Origin: Sphaerisporangium flaviroseum
GTDB lineage: Bacteria > Actinomycetota > Actinomycetes > Streptosporangiales > Streptosporangiaceae
Assembly (NCBI RefSeq): GCF_039537005.1
Contig: NZ_BAAAZR010000003.1
Coordinates: forward strand, 117,311-181,310
Length of the DNA stretch: 64,000 nt
Direction of reading: 5' to 3'
This document shows positions 42,876-50,422 of this stretch, in pieces. How positions within the stretch are numbered: the first letter of the stretch is position 1; every line of letters starts with the position of its first letter. The translations under genes were made by a program, and so were the position numbers. The notes beneath the pieces are model-generated. The model saw nothing but the letters and a program-made list of their open reading frames with translations, was not told the origin of the DNA and did not search any database.

Positions 42876-45359
42876 TCAGCGGGGGGAGCCGGTGAGCACG
42901 CGCTCCTCGGCCGTCTCTTCAATCTCAGGGCCGCCACGGCCGCCGCGGCGCGGCCACAGCCGGAGCGTCTCCAGCCGGTCGAACCCGTCGAGGATCCTCT
43001 CGCCCGCCCGTCTGATCCTGAGCAGCGTCGAAGGCGGCAGGAGCGTGGCCCGCAGCCGCCGCCCGCGCGACACCGTCGCCCTCAGCGCCCGGCGCACGCG
43101 CCGTATGTCGTCGGCCAGCGAGCCGATGGGCCCGGGCGTCCGCGCGTACCGCGACCGCTCCTCGGCCGAGGCGATCTTGGCGACCGACGCCGCGGTGGCG
43201 GCGTCGAGCTCGAACCGCTCGGTCAGCCGTCTCGCCAGGGCACGAGGGGTCTCGCTCTCCTCGTGGCCGAGGCCGAGATCGTGCAGGGTGTCGATCAGCT
43301 CTCGCCAGGTGGAGTGCACGGCGTGCCCGAGGCGCTCCGCCGCCGGTCCCGCGGGCGCCGCCCGTACGACCTCCGCGGCAGGCTCGGGAACCGGGGCCGG
43401 GATCGCCCAGGCGCGCCGGCGCCGGTAGCGGGTGGTCGCCCGCCAGGCGGCCGGGATCAGGCCGACCAGGAGCACCGCGCCGAGGCCGATGCCCACCTTG
43501 GCAGGTACGGACAGGCCCTCGTCCACGAGCAGCGGGTCCTGGCCGAGACCGGCGTCGGGGTCACGAGGGTCGCGCCTCCTGGAGGCCAGTTCGTCCGCCG
43601 GATCGGTCGAGTCGGGGCCGGCCGAGGGACTCGCGGACGCCCCGTCACCCGGAGTGTCCGTCGAGACCGGCGGGCGGGAGTAGTCCGGGACGCGGGCCGA
43701 CTGCTGGCCGAGGCCGCCCGCCGGGGTGGGCTCGAACCGCAGCCATCCCGCCCCCTCGAAGTACAGCTCCGGCCAGGCGTGCAGGTCGTGCGTTCGGACC
43801 TGCCAGGCGCCGTCGGCGAACAGCCCCCCGGTGTAGCCGATGCCCACGCGGGCGGGGATGCCGAGGACCCGGGCCATCACCGCCATGGCCGCGGCGAACT
43901 GCTCGCAGTACCCCGTCCGGTTGTTCAGGAAGTCGACCAGCGCCTCGTTGCCGTTGCCCTGCGTACGGGTGCTGTAGATGAACCCCCCGCCGGAGGTGAA
44001 CCACTCCTGGAGCTTGACGGCCCTCCGGTAGGGCGTGTCGGTGTCCTTGACCAGCTGGGTGCTCCTGACCCGGATCGCATCAGGCAGGTTCTGGGGCAGC
44101 TGCAGGTACCGCTCGTCCACCTCGGCCGCGGGACCCTCGACGAGCCGTTCGAGGAGCTCCGGCGTCGGCTGCGGCTCCTGGCTCACGACCTCGTACCGCT
44201 GCCCGCCGGCGGTGTCGTGCGTCGAGAAGACCATGAGCGTGCTCTCGTCGGCGCGCCAGTCGCCGTCCGCCTGAACCCGTGCGGCCGGGTAGGGCAGCGG
44301 CAGGAAGCTGAGCCGATCGACGTCGTCGCTGACCTGGACCTGGGTGCTGACGTTCTTCAGCGGGACGTTCGGGTAGAGGCCCGGGGCCGGGGGCAGCGGG
44401 CCCTCGGACACGCGGTTCTCCGGGCGCCCCTTTGGCTGCGACATGGTCCACTGCTCGCCGTCGAAGGTGTCCAGCGAGTACATCCGCAGGTAGCGCGGGA
44501 CGTTGTCGTTGTTGGTGTAGGACAGGACCGTGGCGTTGAAGGGCTGGTTGAGCTGACCGCGCAGGCTCGCGATCGGGTTCGGGATGGTGATCGTGTTGCC
44601 GCCCTGGCCGGTGCCGGAGCCCACGCCGAAGCCGAACAGCGGGTTGGGCTGCAGGGTCGGGAGCAGCGCGGGCAGCCCGATGGCCAGGGCGATCGCCGCG
44701 AACCCGATCCGCTTGCCCGCCAGCGAGAGGGGGGCGGTGTCGGTCTGTACCCGGGCGCCGGCGTTGCGCGAGCGGCGTACGAGCACCGCCCGGCCCCAGT
44801 GGCTGAGGCGCTCGCGCCCGTCGGCGGTGAGCAGGCCGACGTATCCGAGCGCCGCCAAGATGAACGCGGGCCACGCGATGGGATCGGAGATCACCGCCGC
44901 GGGCACCGTGAACAGGGCCAGCAGCGGGAGCCCCGCCAGCGCGGCACGGCGCGCCCGCACGGCGAGCAGATCGACGAGCAGGGCGATCAGCCCGATGCCG
45001 CCCGCCGTCAGCAGGGAGATCCCCGGGCTGGACGGTACGGGGGCGGCGTACCGCTGGATGTCGTCGAACCCTTCACGCAGCAGGTCGGCCAGGGCCACCA
45101 CCGTGTCCTTGGTGGGCACGATCCAGGCCCAGGTCTCCTCACCGGCGAACACCACCGTGAGGTAGAGCCACAGCATGACGAGCTCGAACGGGGGGCCGAG
45201 CCAGCGGGGCACGGTGTGGCGCGTGGTGAGGGCCGAGGCCGCGGCGACCACGATGATCGCGCCCATCCCGGCCCAGAACCAGGTGCCCCCGCTGAACAGG
45301 GGATAGAGGGAGATCGACACCGCGGCCGTGGCGAGGCCCGCCGCGATCGGGAGTCTCAT
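42876..45359 (-). CDS. Transglutaminase-like membrane protein
   Basis: An 827-residue protein with a set of about six N-terminal membrane segments (to about residue 230), a large external part with the transglutaminase core, one C-terminal membrane segment (VGIGLGAVLLVGLIPAAW) and a basic cytoplasmic tail. The cysteine-protease-like triad is visible: Cys in RTGYCEQFAAAMA, His in RTHDLHAWPELY, and Asp/Glu just after. It is the third gene of MoxR-DUF58-transglutaminase, a set widespread in actinobacteria; substrate unknown, an envelope role is assumed. ATG 45359 overlaps the DUF58 stop. Confidence 0.9.
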   Translation of the reverse strand: MRLPIAAGLATAAVSISLYPLFSGGTWFWAGMGAIIVVAAASALTTRHTVPRWLGPPFELVMLWLYLTVVFAGEETWAWIVPTKDTVVALADLLREGFDDIQRYAAPVPSSPGISLLTAGGIGLIALLVDLLAVRARRAALAGLPLLALFTVPAAVISDPIAWPAFILAALGYVGLLTADGRERLSHWGRAVLVRRSRNAGARVQTDTAPLSLAGKRIGFAAIALAIGLPALLPTLQPNPLFGFGVGSGTGQGGNTITIPNPIASLRGQLNQPFNATVLSYTNNDNVPRYLRMYSLDTFDGEQWTMSQPKGRPENRVSEGPLPPAPGLYPNVPLKNVSTQVQVSDDVDRLSFLPLPYPAARVQADGDWRADESTLMVFSTHDTAGGQRYEVVSQEPQPTPELLERLVEGPAAEVDERYLQLPQNLPDAIRVRSTQLVKDTDTPYRRAVKLQEWFTSGGGFIYSTRTQGNGNEALVDFLNNRTGYCEQFAAAMAVMARVLGIPARVGIGYTGGLFADGAWQVRTHDLHAWPELYFEGAGWLRFEPTPAGGLGQQSARVPDYSRPPVSTDTPGDGASASPSAGPDSTDPADELASRRRDPRDPDAGLGQDPLLVDEGLSVPAKVGIGLGAVLLVGLIPAAWRATTRYRRRRAWAIPAPVPEPAAEVVRAAPAGPAAERLGHAVHSTWRELIDTLHDLGLGHEESETPRALARRLTERFELDAATAASVAKIASAEERSRYARTPGPIGSLADDIRRVRRALRATVSRGRRLRATLLPPSTLLRIRRAGERILDGFDRLETLRLWPRRGGRGGPEIEETAEERVLTGSPR

Positions 45360-46639
45360 GCGGCGTCTCCTGTCGTGATCGTGCTCTGCGGCCCGGTGTA
45401 CCTGCTGTTCTGGGCGGCCTCCGGCCAGACCGACGCGAGCGAGGTGCCCGCGGGCAGCCGTACGATCCGCCATCCGGAGCCGGCGAGGACGGCGAGCGCC
45501 GTCTCGTACTGCTCGTCGACGGCCTGATGGTGGGAGGGGGTCCGCTGCCAGCTCCGCACGTCCAGCATGACGGCGACGCCGGTGACCCCGCCGTGCCGCA
45601 GCCGGGCCAGCGCCTGCGCCTCCTCGGCGTCGAGGTCGCCCAGCACGGCGACGATGAGCCCGTCGCCGCCGCCCTGCCGCAGGGCGGTGACACCGGACTC
45701 CAGCGACCGCGCGGTGCTCGGCCGCACGACCGCCAGAGCGTCGAGCAGGGAGTTCGCCACACCCGCTTCGGTGAGGTGGTGGGCACCCTGGTCGGTGACC
45801 AGCCGCAGGCCCAGGCCGTCACGCGCCAGGTGCACGCCGATGGAGGCGGCCGCCGAGACCCCGACCTCGAACGAGGAGCGCGGGCCCTCGCCACGGTGGG
45901 CATGCCTGCGGGTGTCCAGGAGGAGGGCGCCCCGGCTCTGCCACTGCTGCTCCTCGCGGCGGACCATGAGCTCGCCGTACCGCGCGGTGGAACGCCAGTG
46001 CACCCGGCGCAGGTCGTCACCCTGGCGGTACTCGCGTGGCCCGATGTCGTCGTCTCCGGCTGCCGCCACGGTGGCCGTACGGCTGTCACCGCCCCCGGTC
46101 CACTCGCCCGAGAGCCGGACGGGCGGGAGGGGGACGACCTCGGGGACCACCATCAGCGTGTCGGTGGCCGTGAACGCCCGGGTCAGCTCCACCAGGCCGA
46201 ACGGATCGGTGATGCGGACCGACAGCGGTCCGATGGGGAACCTGCCGCGAAGGTCGGACCGGACCTTGTAGTCGATCTCTCGTATGCCTCGGGACTCGAC
46301 CCGGTCGAGGACGAACCGGGGGCGGGTGCCGACGGCGTAGGGAACCGTGTCCTCGATGAGCAGCAGGCCGGTGGGCAGCCGGGTGACGTTCTCCAGCCGC
46401 ACGGTGACCGTGCTGTCGGAGCCGACCGTCACCCGGCTCGGGTCCAGCCGCCTGGCGCAGGCCAGGCGGTAGCGCGTGCGCGCGACCACCATGGCGGCGA
46501 GCAGCGGCAGCACGATGATCAGCACGCTGACCCGCAGCAGATCATGCTCTCCGAGGGCGAACGCGCACAGCAGGGCGGCGGAGCCCGAGGCGAGGAACGA
46601 GCGCCCACGCGAGGTGAGCGCTCTCAGCCCCGCTATCAC
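45356..46639 (-). CDS. DUF58 protein with VWA-like fold
   Basis: A 427-residue protein with two N-terminal membrane segments and the DUF58 core: GDDDIGPREYRQGDDLRRVH followed by WRSTARYGELMVR near residue 240-270, and a C-terminal VWA-like domain (ALLLDTRRH). It acts with the MoxR ATPase beside it, probably as a chaperone-like pair for an envelope protein. GTG at 46639 overlaps the MoxR stop as GTGA; the longer upstream frame is only overlap with MoxR. Confidence 0.9.
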   Translation of the reverse strand: MIAGLRALTSRGRSFLASGSAALLCAFALGEHDLLRVSVLIIVLPLLAAMVVARTRYRLACARRLDPSRVTVGSDSTVTVRLENVTRLPTGLLLIEDTVPYAVGTRPRFVLDRVESRGIREIDYKVRSDLRGRFPIGPLSVRITDPFGLVELTRAFTATDTLMVVPEVVPLPPVRLSGEWTGGGDSRTATVAAAGDDDIGPREYRQGDDLRRVHWRSTARYGELMVRREEQQWQSRGALLLDTRRHAHRGEGPRSSFEVGVSAAASIGVHLARDGLGLRLVTDQGAHHLTEAGVANSLLDALAVVRPSTARSLESGVTALRQGGGDGLIVAVLGDLDAEEAQALARLRHGGVTGVAVMLDVRSWQRTPSHHQAVDEQYETALAVLAGSGWRIVRLPAGTSLASVWPEAAQNSRYTGPQSTITTGDAA

Positions 46640-47712
46640 CGCTGCGATCCCGCCCCGTCGAACCCCTTCTCCCGGCTTTCCGGGACGGGGACGCGGCGGA
46701 CGAGCTCGGCCATGACGTGCTCGGGCCGGCGGCGCTGGCCCTGGGCCTCCAGGCTCGGGAGCAGGCGGTGGGCCAGCACGGGGACGGCCAGTTCCTGCAG
46801 GTCGTCGGGGATGACGTAGTCGCGTCCCGACAGCGCGGCGTGGGCGCGGGCGGCCCGTACCAGGTGCAGCGTGGCGCGGGGTGAGGCGCCCAGACGCAGG
46901 TCGGGGGATCGGCGGGTGGAGGTGACCATGTCTATGGCGTACTTCTTTACGGACTGGGAGACGTAGACAGCCCGGACGGCGTCGATCAGGGCCCGCACCT
47001 CGGCGGTCGTGGCCACGGGCTCCAGCTTGTCGAGCGGTGAGGACGCGCCGTGGACGTCCAGCATCTCGAGCTCGGCGGCGGCCTCGGGATAGCCCATCGC
47101 GATCCTCGCGGTGAAGCGGTCGCGCTGGGCCTCGGGGAGGGGATAGGTGCCCTCCATCTCGATGGGGTTCTGGGTCGCGATGACCATGAACGGCGTCTCG
47201 AGGTGGTAGGTCGTGCCGTCGACGGTGACCTGGTGCTCCTCCATGCACTCCAGCAGCGCGGACTGGGTCTTGGGGGAGGCGCGGTTGATCTCGTCGCCCA
47301 CCACGATGTTGGCGAAGACAGGGCCGGGCTTGAACTCGAACTCACGCGACTGCTGGTTGAAGGCGCTGACGCCCGTGATGTCGCTGGGAAGCAGATCGGG
47401 GGTGAACTGCACGCGGCGCACGGGGCAGTCGATCGACCGCGCGAGCGCTTTCGCGAGCATCGTCTTGCCGACTCCGGGCACGTCTTCGATGAGGAGGTGC
47501 CCCTCCGCCAGCAGTACGGTGAGGGTGAGGCGGACGACGTCGCCCTTTCCCTCGATCACCGACTCGATCGCCTCACGGATCCGGTGCGCCGTGGCGACCA
47601 GACCATCCAGCTCCTGTCCGACATCGTGGGTTATTCCCACCGGGCCTCCATGAGGGTGCGGCAGCCCCACGCCGGGATCGTATTGCGGGGGGCTTTGCGA
47701 TTCCTTCTTCAT
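46636..47712 (-). CDS. MoxR-family AAA+ ATPase
   Basis: A 358-residue ATPase. Walker A EDVPGVGKTMLAKALA near 76-91, Walker B VGDEINRASPKTQSALLE, ATQNPIEMEGTYPLPEAQRD (sensor 1 area) and RFTARIAMGYP, all diagnostic for MoxR proteins. First gene of the leftward set with DUF58 and transglutaminase genes. The ATG of MKKESQ at 47712 has no strong ribosome site; in-frame GTG codons lie a little upstream. Confidence 0.9.
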   Translation of the reverse strand: MKKESQSPPQYDPGVGLPHPHGGPVGITHDVGQELDGLVATAHRIREAIESVIEGKGDVVRLTLTVLLAEGHLLIEDVPGVGKTMLAKALARSIDCPVRRVQFTPDLLPSDITGVSAFNQQSREFEFKPGPVFANIVVGDEINRASPKTQSALLECMEEHQVTVDGTTYHLETPFMVIATQNPIEMEGTYPLPEAQRDRFTARIAMGYPEAAAELEMLDVHGASSPLDKLEPVATTAEVRALIDAVRAVYVSQSVKKYAIDMVTSTRRSPDLRLGASPRATLHLVRAARAHAALSGRDYVIPDDLQELAVPVLAHRLLPSLEAQGQRRRPEHVMAELVRRVPVPESREKGFDGAGSQR

Positions 47713-48062
47713 TGTGCTTACCGACACTACGATGCTGCGGGTTCCCGAGCGACTTTCCATCACATTTCGGGTGAACAGGCTCAGTGTTCTTCTCCCGGGT
47801 CGTGTTCCTGTCCCGCCGATGTGCGAATCCCGTGACATATACCGACGTGGGAGGCCGTTCGGCCCTCCATTTTCCTCCACTCGGGACCGCGGTCTCCTCC
47901 CTTCTTTGCGAGAGCCCCGTAGACAGCCCATGTCCGGTGTCAAGGGGGGAGGCCGACACGCCCGTGCGCGCGGGTCGGGGCCCCTGGGCCCTCCACTCTG
48001 CTCCACCCCTGCTGACCTGCGTAAACGCGAACGAAACTGCGACCGAATACTGTTTGAATCAG
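47713..48062. other. Intergenic control region between moxR and mraZ, no gene seen
   Basis: 350 bases between divergent genes. An open frame runs into mraZ from 47784 but has no ribosome site or family features. GGAGG ... CCTCC around 47850-47868 forms a weak hairpin. The moxR promoter should be here; I cannot point to it. Confidence 0.45.
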
Positions 48063-48113
48063 TTGACGGTGGGGAGAAGTGGAGTATGGTGGTGCGCAGT
48101 GGAGGGGCTGGGG
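48063..48113 (+). promoter_or_regulatory. mraZ promoter with MraZ-type TGGNG repeats
   Basis: TTGACG (48063-48068), 16 bases, TATGGT (48085-48090). Direct repeats TGGGG at 48070, TGGAG at 48080, TGGTG at 48090 and TGGAG at 48100 follow each other exactly every 10 bases, and a further TGGGG starts at 48109. MraZ is known to bind TGGGN repeats with 5-base gaps to repress its own operon; these repeats lie over and after the promoter. Confidence 0.78.
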
Positions 48114-48155
48114 TCCAAGCGCCAGCCGTTTCACATGGCACGGGAGGTGGGGCCG

Positions 48156-48587
48156 GTGTTCCTCGGCACCCATCAACCGCGTCTGGACGAGAAAGGACGA
48201 CTGTTCCTGCCGGCGAAGTACCGTGAGGAGCTGGCGGAGGGTCTTGTGATCACCAAGGGCCAGGAGCGGTGCCTCTACGTGTTTCCCGTGGAGGAGTTCC
48301 AGCGCATTACCGACGCGCTGCGCACCGCGCCGGTGACAGCCAAGGCCGTCCGCGATTACAGTCGTGTCTTCTTCGCCAGTGCTTCCGACGAGACGCCCGA
48401 CAAGCAGGGGCGGATCACCATTCCCCAGAGCCTGCGTGAATACGCGGGCCTCCGCCGAGACTGTGTGGTCATCGGGGCCAACACCCGGCTGGAGATCTGG
48501 GACGCGACGGCCTGGGAGACCTACCTGGCCGACCAAGAGCAGGCGTTCTCCGAGCTGTCGGAGGAGGTGCTGCCAGGAGTCCTTTGA
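48156..48587 (+). CDS. mraZ: Transcriptional regulator MraZ
   Basis: A 143-residue DNA-binding protein with two SpoVT/AbrB-like halves: FLGTHQPRLDEKGRLFLPAK and SASDETPDKQGRITIPQSLR, each with the conserved DxxGRxxxP core. It forms a ring that binds its own promoter repeats and represses the division/wall operon. GTG at 48156 lies eight bases after GGGAGG and gives the usual MFLGTH start; an ATG 21 bases upstream lacks a ribosome site. Confidence 0.94.
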   Translation: MFLGTHQPRLDEKGRLFLPAKYREELAEGLVITKGQERCLYVFPVEEFQRITDALRTAPVTAKAVRDYSRVFFASASDETPDKQGRITIPQSLREYAGLRRDCVVIGANTRLEIWDATAWETYLADQEQAFSELSEEVLPGVL

Positions 48588-48881
48588 CCACGGTCGACTC
48601 GTCGGTGAAGACGTCGTTCGGCGAGGTCTCCACCCGCTCCCACGGTGCCGGGACGGTTTCCCGTCACCACCGCGCCACCGCCCAGCTGATGCACCTTCCC
48701 CGGTGTCAGGTGGCGGGGCGCGACCAGGGGACGCGGATGGGGACCTGGCCGGACGAGCCGTTCACAGGGGTGGGGCGAGAGCCCGCCGGCGAGAAGGCGA
48801 TACGAGAAGCCGCATATCCGCGAGCAGGTAGGTGTCACGGGGATCCAACAGACACGACCATGGCGGCAAGGGGGTTAGACC
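48588..48881 (+). other. Spacer between mraZ and rsmH, no supported gene
   Basis: 294 bases. A frame starting with TTG over the mraZ stop stays open far into rsmH, but it runs out of phase with that gene and has no family features, so I do not call it. AAGGGGG eight bases before the rsmH ATG is the only clear signal. Confidence 0.45.
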
Positions 48882-49853
48882 ATGCATGTCGAAAATCATG
48901 CCGAGCCGGGCGGGCACGTGCCGGTGATGCTCCGCCGTGTCCTGGAGCTCCTCGCTCCCGCGCTCGCCGGTCCGAGCCCTGTGCTCGTCGACGCCAATCT
49001 GGGCCTGGGCGGCCACGCCGAGGCGCTGCTCGCCGCGCATCCAGAGCTTCACCTGGTCGGCATCGACCGGGATCCGACCGCCATCGAGCGGTCCACACTG
49101 CGCCTCGTCCCGTATGCCGGCCGCGTCACCCTGGTGAGGGCGGTCTCCGACGAGCTGCCCGAGGTGCTGGAGCGCGCGGGCCTTTCGCGGGTCGACGGCG
49201 TCCTGTTCGACCTGGGCGTCTCCTCCCCGCAGCTCGACGAGGGCGAGCGCGGCTTCGCCTACTCCTACGACGCTCCACTCGACATGCGGATGGACCCGGG
49301 CCAGGACCTCACCGCCGATGTGGTGGTCAACACCTACTCCGAGGGGGAGTTGACCCGCATCCTGCGCGACTACGGAGAGGAGCGGTTCGCCTCACGCGTG
49401 GCACGTTTCATCGCCAGGGAGCGGGCAGAGCATGCGATCACGTCGACCAAACGCCTCGCCGAGATCGTCCGTGAGGCGATCCCGGCGGCGACCCGTCGTA
49501 CCGGGGGCAACCCGGCGAAAAGAACGTTCCAAGCACTGCGAATCGAGGTGAATGGGGAGTTGACCGCTCTCGAACGAGCGCTCCCCGCGGCCCTCGACGC
49601 TCTGAAAGTGGGAGGGCGCGTGGTCGTGCTCTCCTACCACTCACTTGAGGACCGCATCACCAAGCAGGTCCTCACGGCGCGAACCAGGGACACCAGCCCG
49701 CCGGGGCTGCCCGTCCCGCTGCCGGCGCATCAGCCGCGGTTCCGCCTGGTGACGAGGGGAGCCGAGCTCCCAGACGAGGACGAGCTCGCGCGCAATCCGC
49801 GCGCGGCCTCGGCCAGATTGCGGGCGGCAGAGAGGATCCGGGAGCCGGAATGA
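48882..49853 (+). CDS. rsmH: 16S rRNA (cytosine1402-N4)-methyltransferase
   Basis: A 323-residue SAM-dependent enzyme that N4-methylates C1402 of 16S rRNA. Typical features: GGHVPVMLRRVLELL, VDANLGLGGHAEALL (SAM loop), DGVLFDLGVSSPQLDEGERG FAY (as neighbouring pieces), DMRMDP, and RTFQALRIEVNGEL. Member of the dcw cluster; its stop overlaps the ftsL start. Confidence 0.96.
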   Translation: MHVENHAEPGGHVPVMLRRVLELLAPALAGPSPVLVDANLGLGGHAEALLAAHPELHLVGIDRDPTAIERSTLRLVPYAGRVTLVRAVSDELPEVLERAGLSRVDGVLFDLGVSSPQLDEGERGFAYSYDAPLDMRMDPGQDLTADVVVNTYSEGELTRILRDYGEERFASRVARFIARERAEHAITSTKRLAEIVREAIPAATRRTGGNPAKRTFQALRIEVNGELTALERALPAALDALKVGGRVVVLSYHSLEDRITKQVLTARTRDTSPPGLPVPLPAHQPRFRLVTRGAELPDEDELARNPRAASARLRAAERIREPE

Positions 49854-50422
49854 GCATTGACGAGGAGATCACGCAGGACACCGGCAGCGGCAACACGACC
49901 ACCGCCGTCGGCGCCAGGCCCGTGCGCACGACGCGTGCGGGCCGTGGGGCCCCGGCGCCGTCGAGGCCCGAGCGCACCGTGCGCCGTGCCGCTCCGGCGC
50001 GCCCGGTGCGGCGGGACGCCACCACCCGCCCGGCCGGTCCGCCGGTCACCACCGCCGAGAGCCCCCGGCGGGCCCCCGCGGGGCGCAACGCGCCGCGGGC
50101 CCCGTTCGTGCTGCTCGTCGTCGGCCTGCTGTGCGGCGGGCTGGTGAGCCTGCTGCTGCTCAACACGGTGCTCGCGCAGGACTCGTTCAGGATGAACGAC
50201 CTGCGCAAGAGCACCCAGCAGCTGAACCAGCAGGCCCAGGACGTCCGCACCAAGGTGCTCCTGCAGTCCCAGCCCAACAGGCTCGACGAGCGGGCGAGGC
50301 AGCAGGGCCTGAAGCAGGACCGCACCGCGCCGGAGGTCCTCGTCATTCCCCCGGAGGGTCAGCGCGCGGGCCAGGCCGGCACCGAGGCTCAGGCGTCGCA
50401 GGCGGAGGTCGCGAGGCCGTGA
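49850..50422 (+). CDS. ftsL: FtsL-like septum formation initiator
   Basis: A 190-residue bitopic protein: a cytoplasmic, Arg/Pro/Ala-rich N-terminus of about 83 residues, one membrane segment (FVLLVVGLLCGGLVSLLLLN), then a coiled-coil stretch (LRKSTQQLNQQAQDVRTKVL). This is the layout of actinobacterial FtsL, which links FtsQ and FtsW/FtsI in the division complex. Identified by layout and place between rsmH and ftsI; sequence conservation in this family is low. Confidence 0.85.
   Translation: MSIDEEITQDTGSGNTTTAVGARPVRTTRAGRGAPAPSRPERTVRRAAPARPVRRDATTRPAGPPVTTAESPRRAPAGRNAPRAPFVLLVVGLLCGGLVSLLLLNTVLAQDSFRMNDLRKSTQQLNQQAQDVRTKVLLQSQPNRLDERARQQGLKQDRTAPEVLVIPPEGQRAGQAGTEAQASQAEVARP

Noticed and set aside
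43263..45527. 754-codon + strand frame opposite the transglutaminase gene
   Set aside because: Shadow of a certain gene; composition is Arg/Gly/Asp-rich with no domain.
48584..49474. Frame starting over the mraZ stop and running into rsmH
   Set aside because: It continues out of phase through most of rsmH, has a TTG start without ribosome site, and shows no conserved motif.
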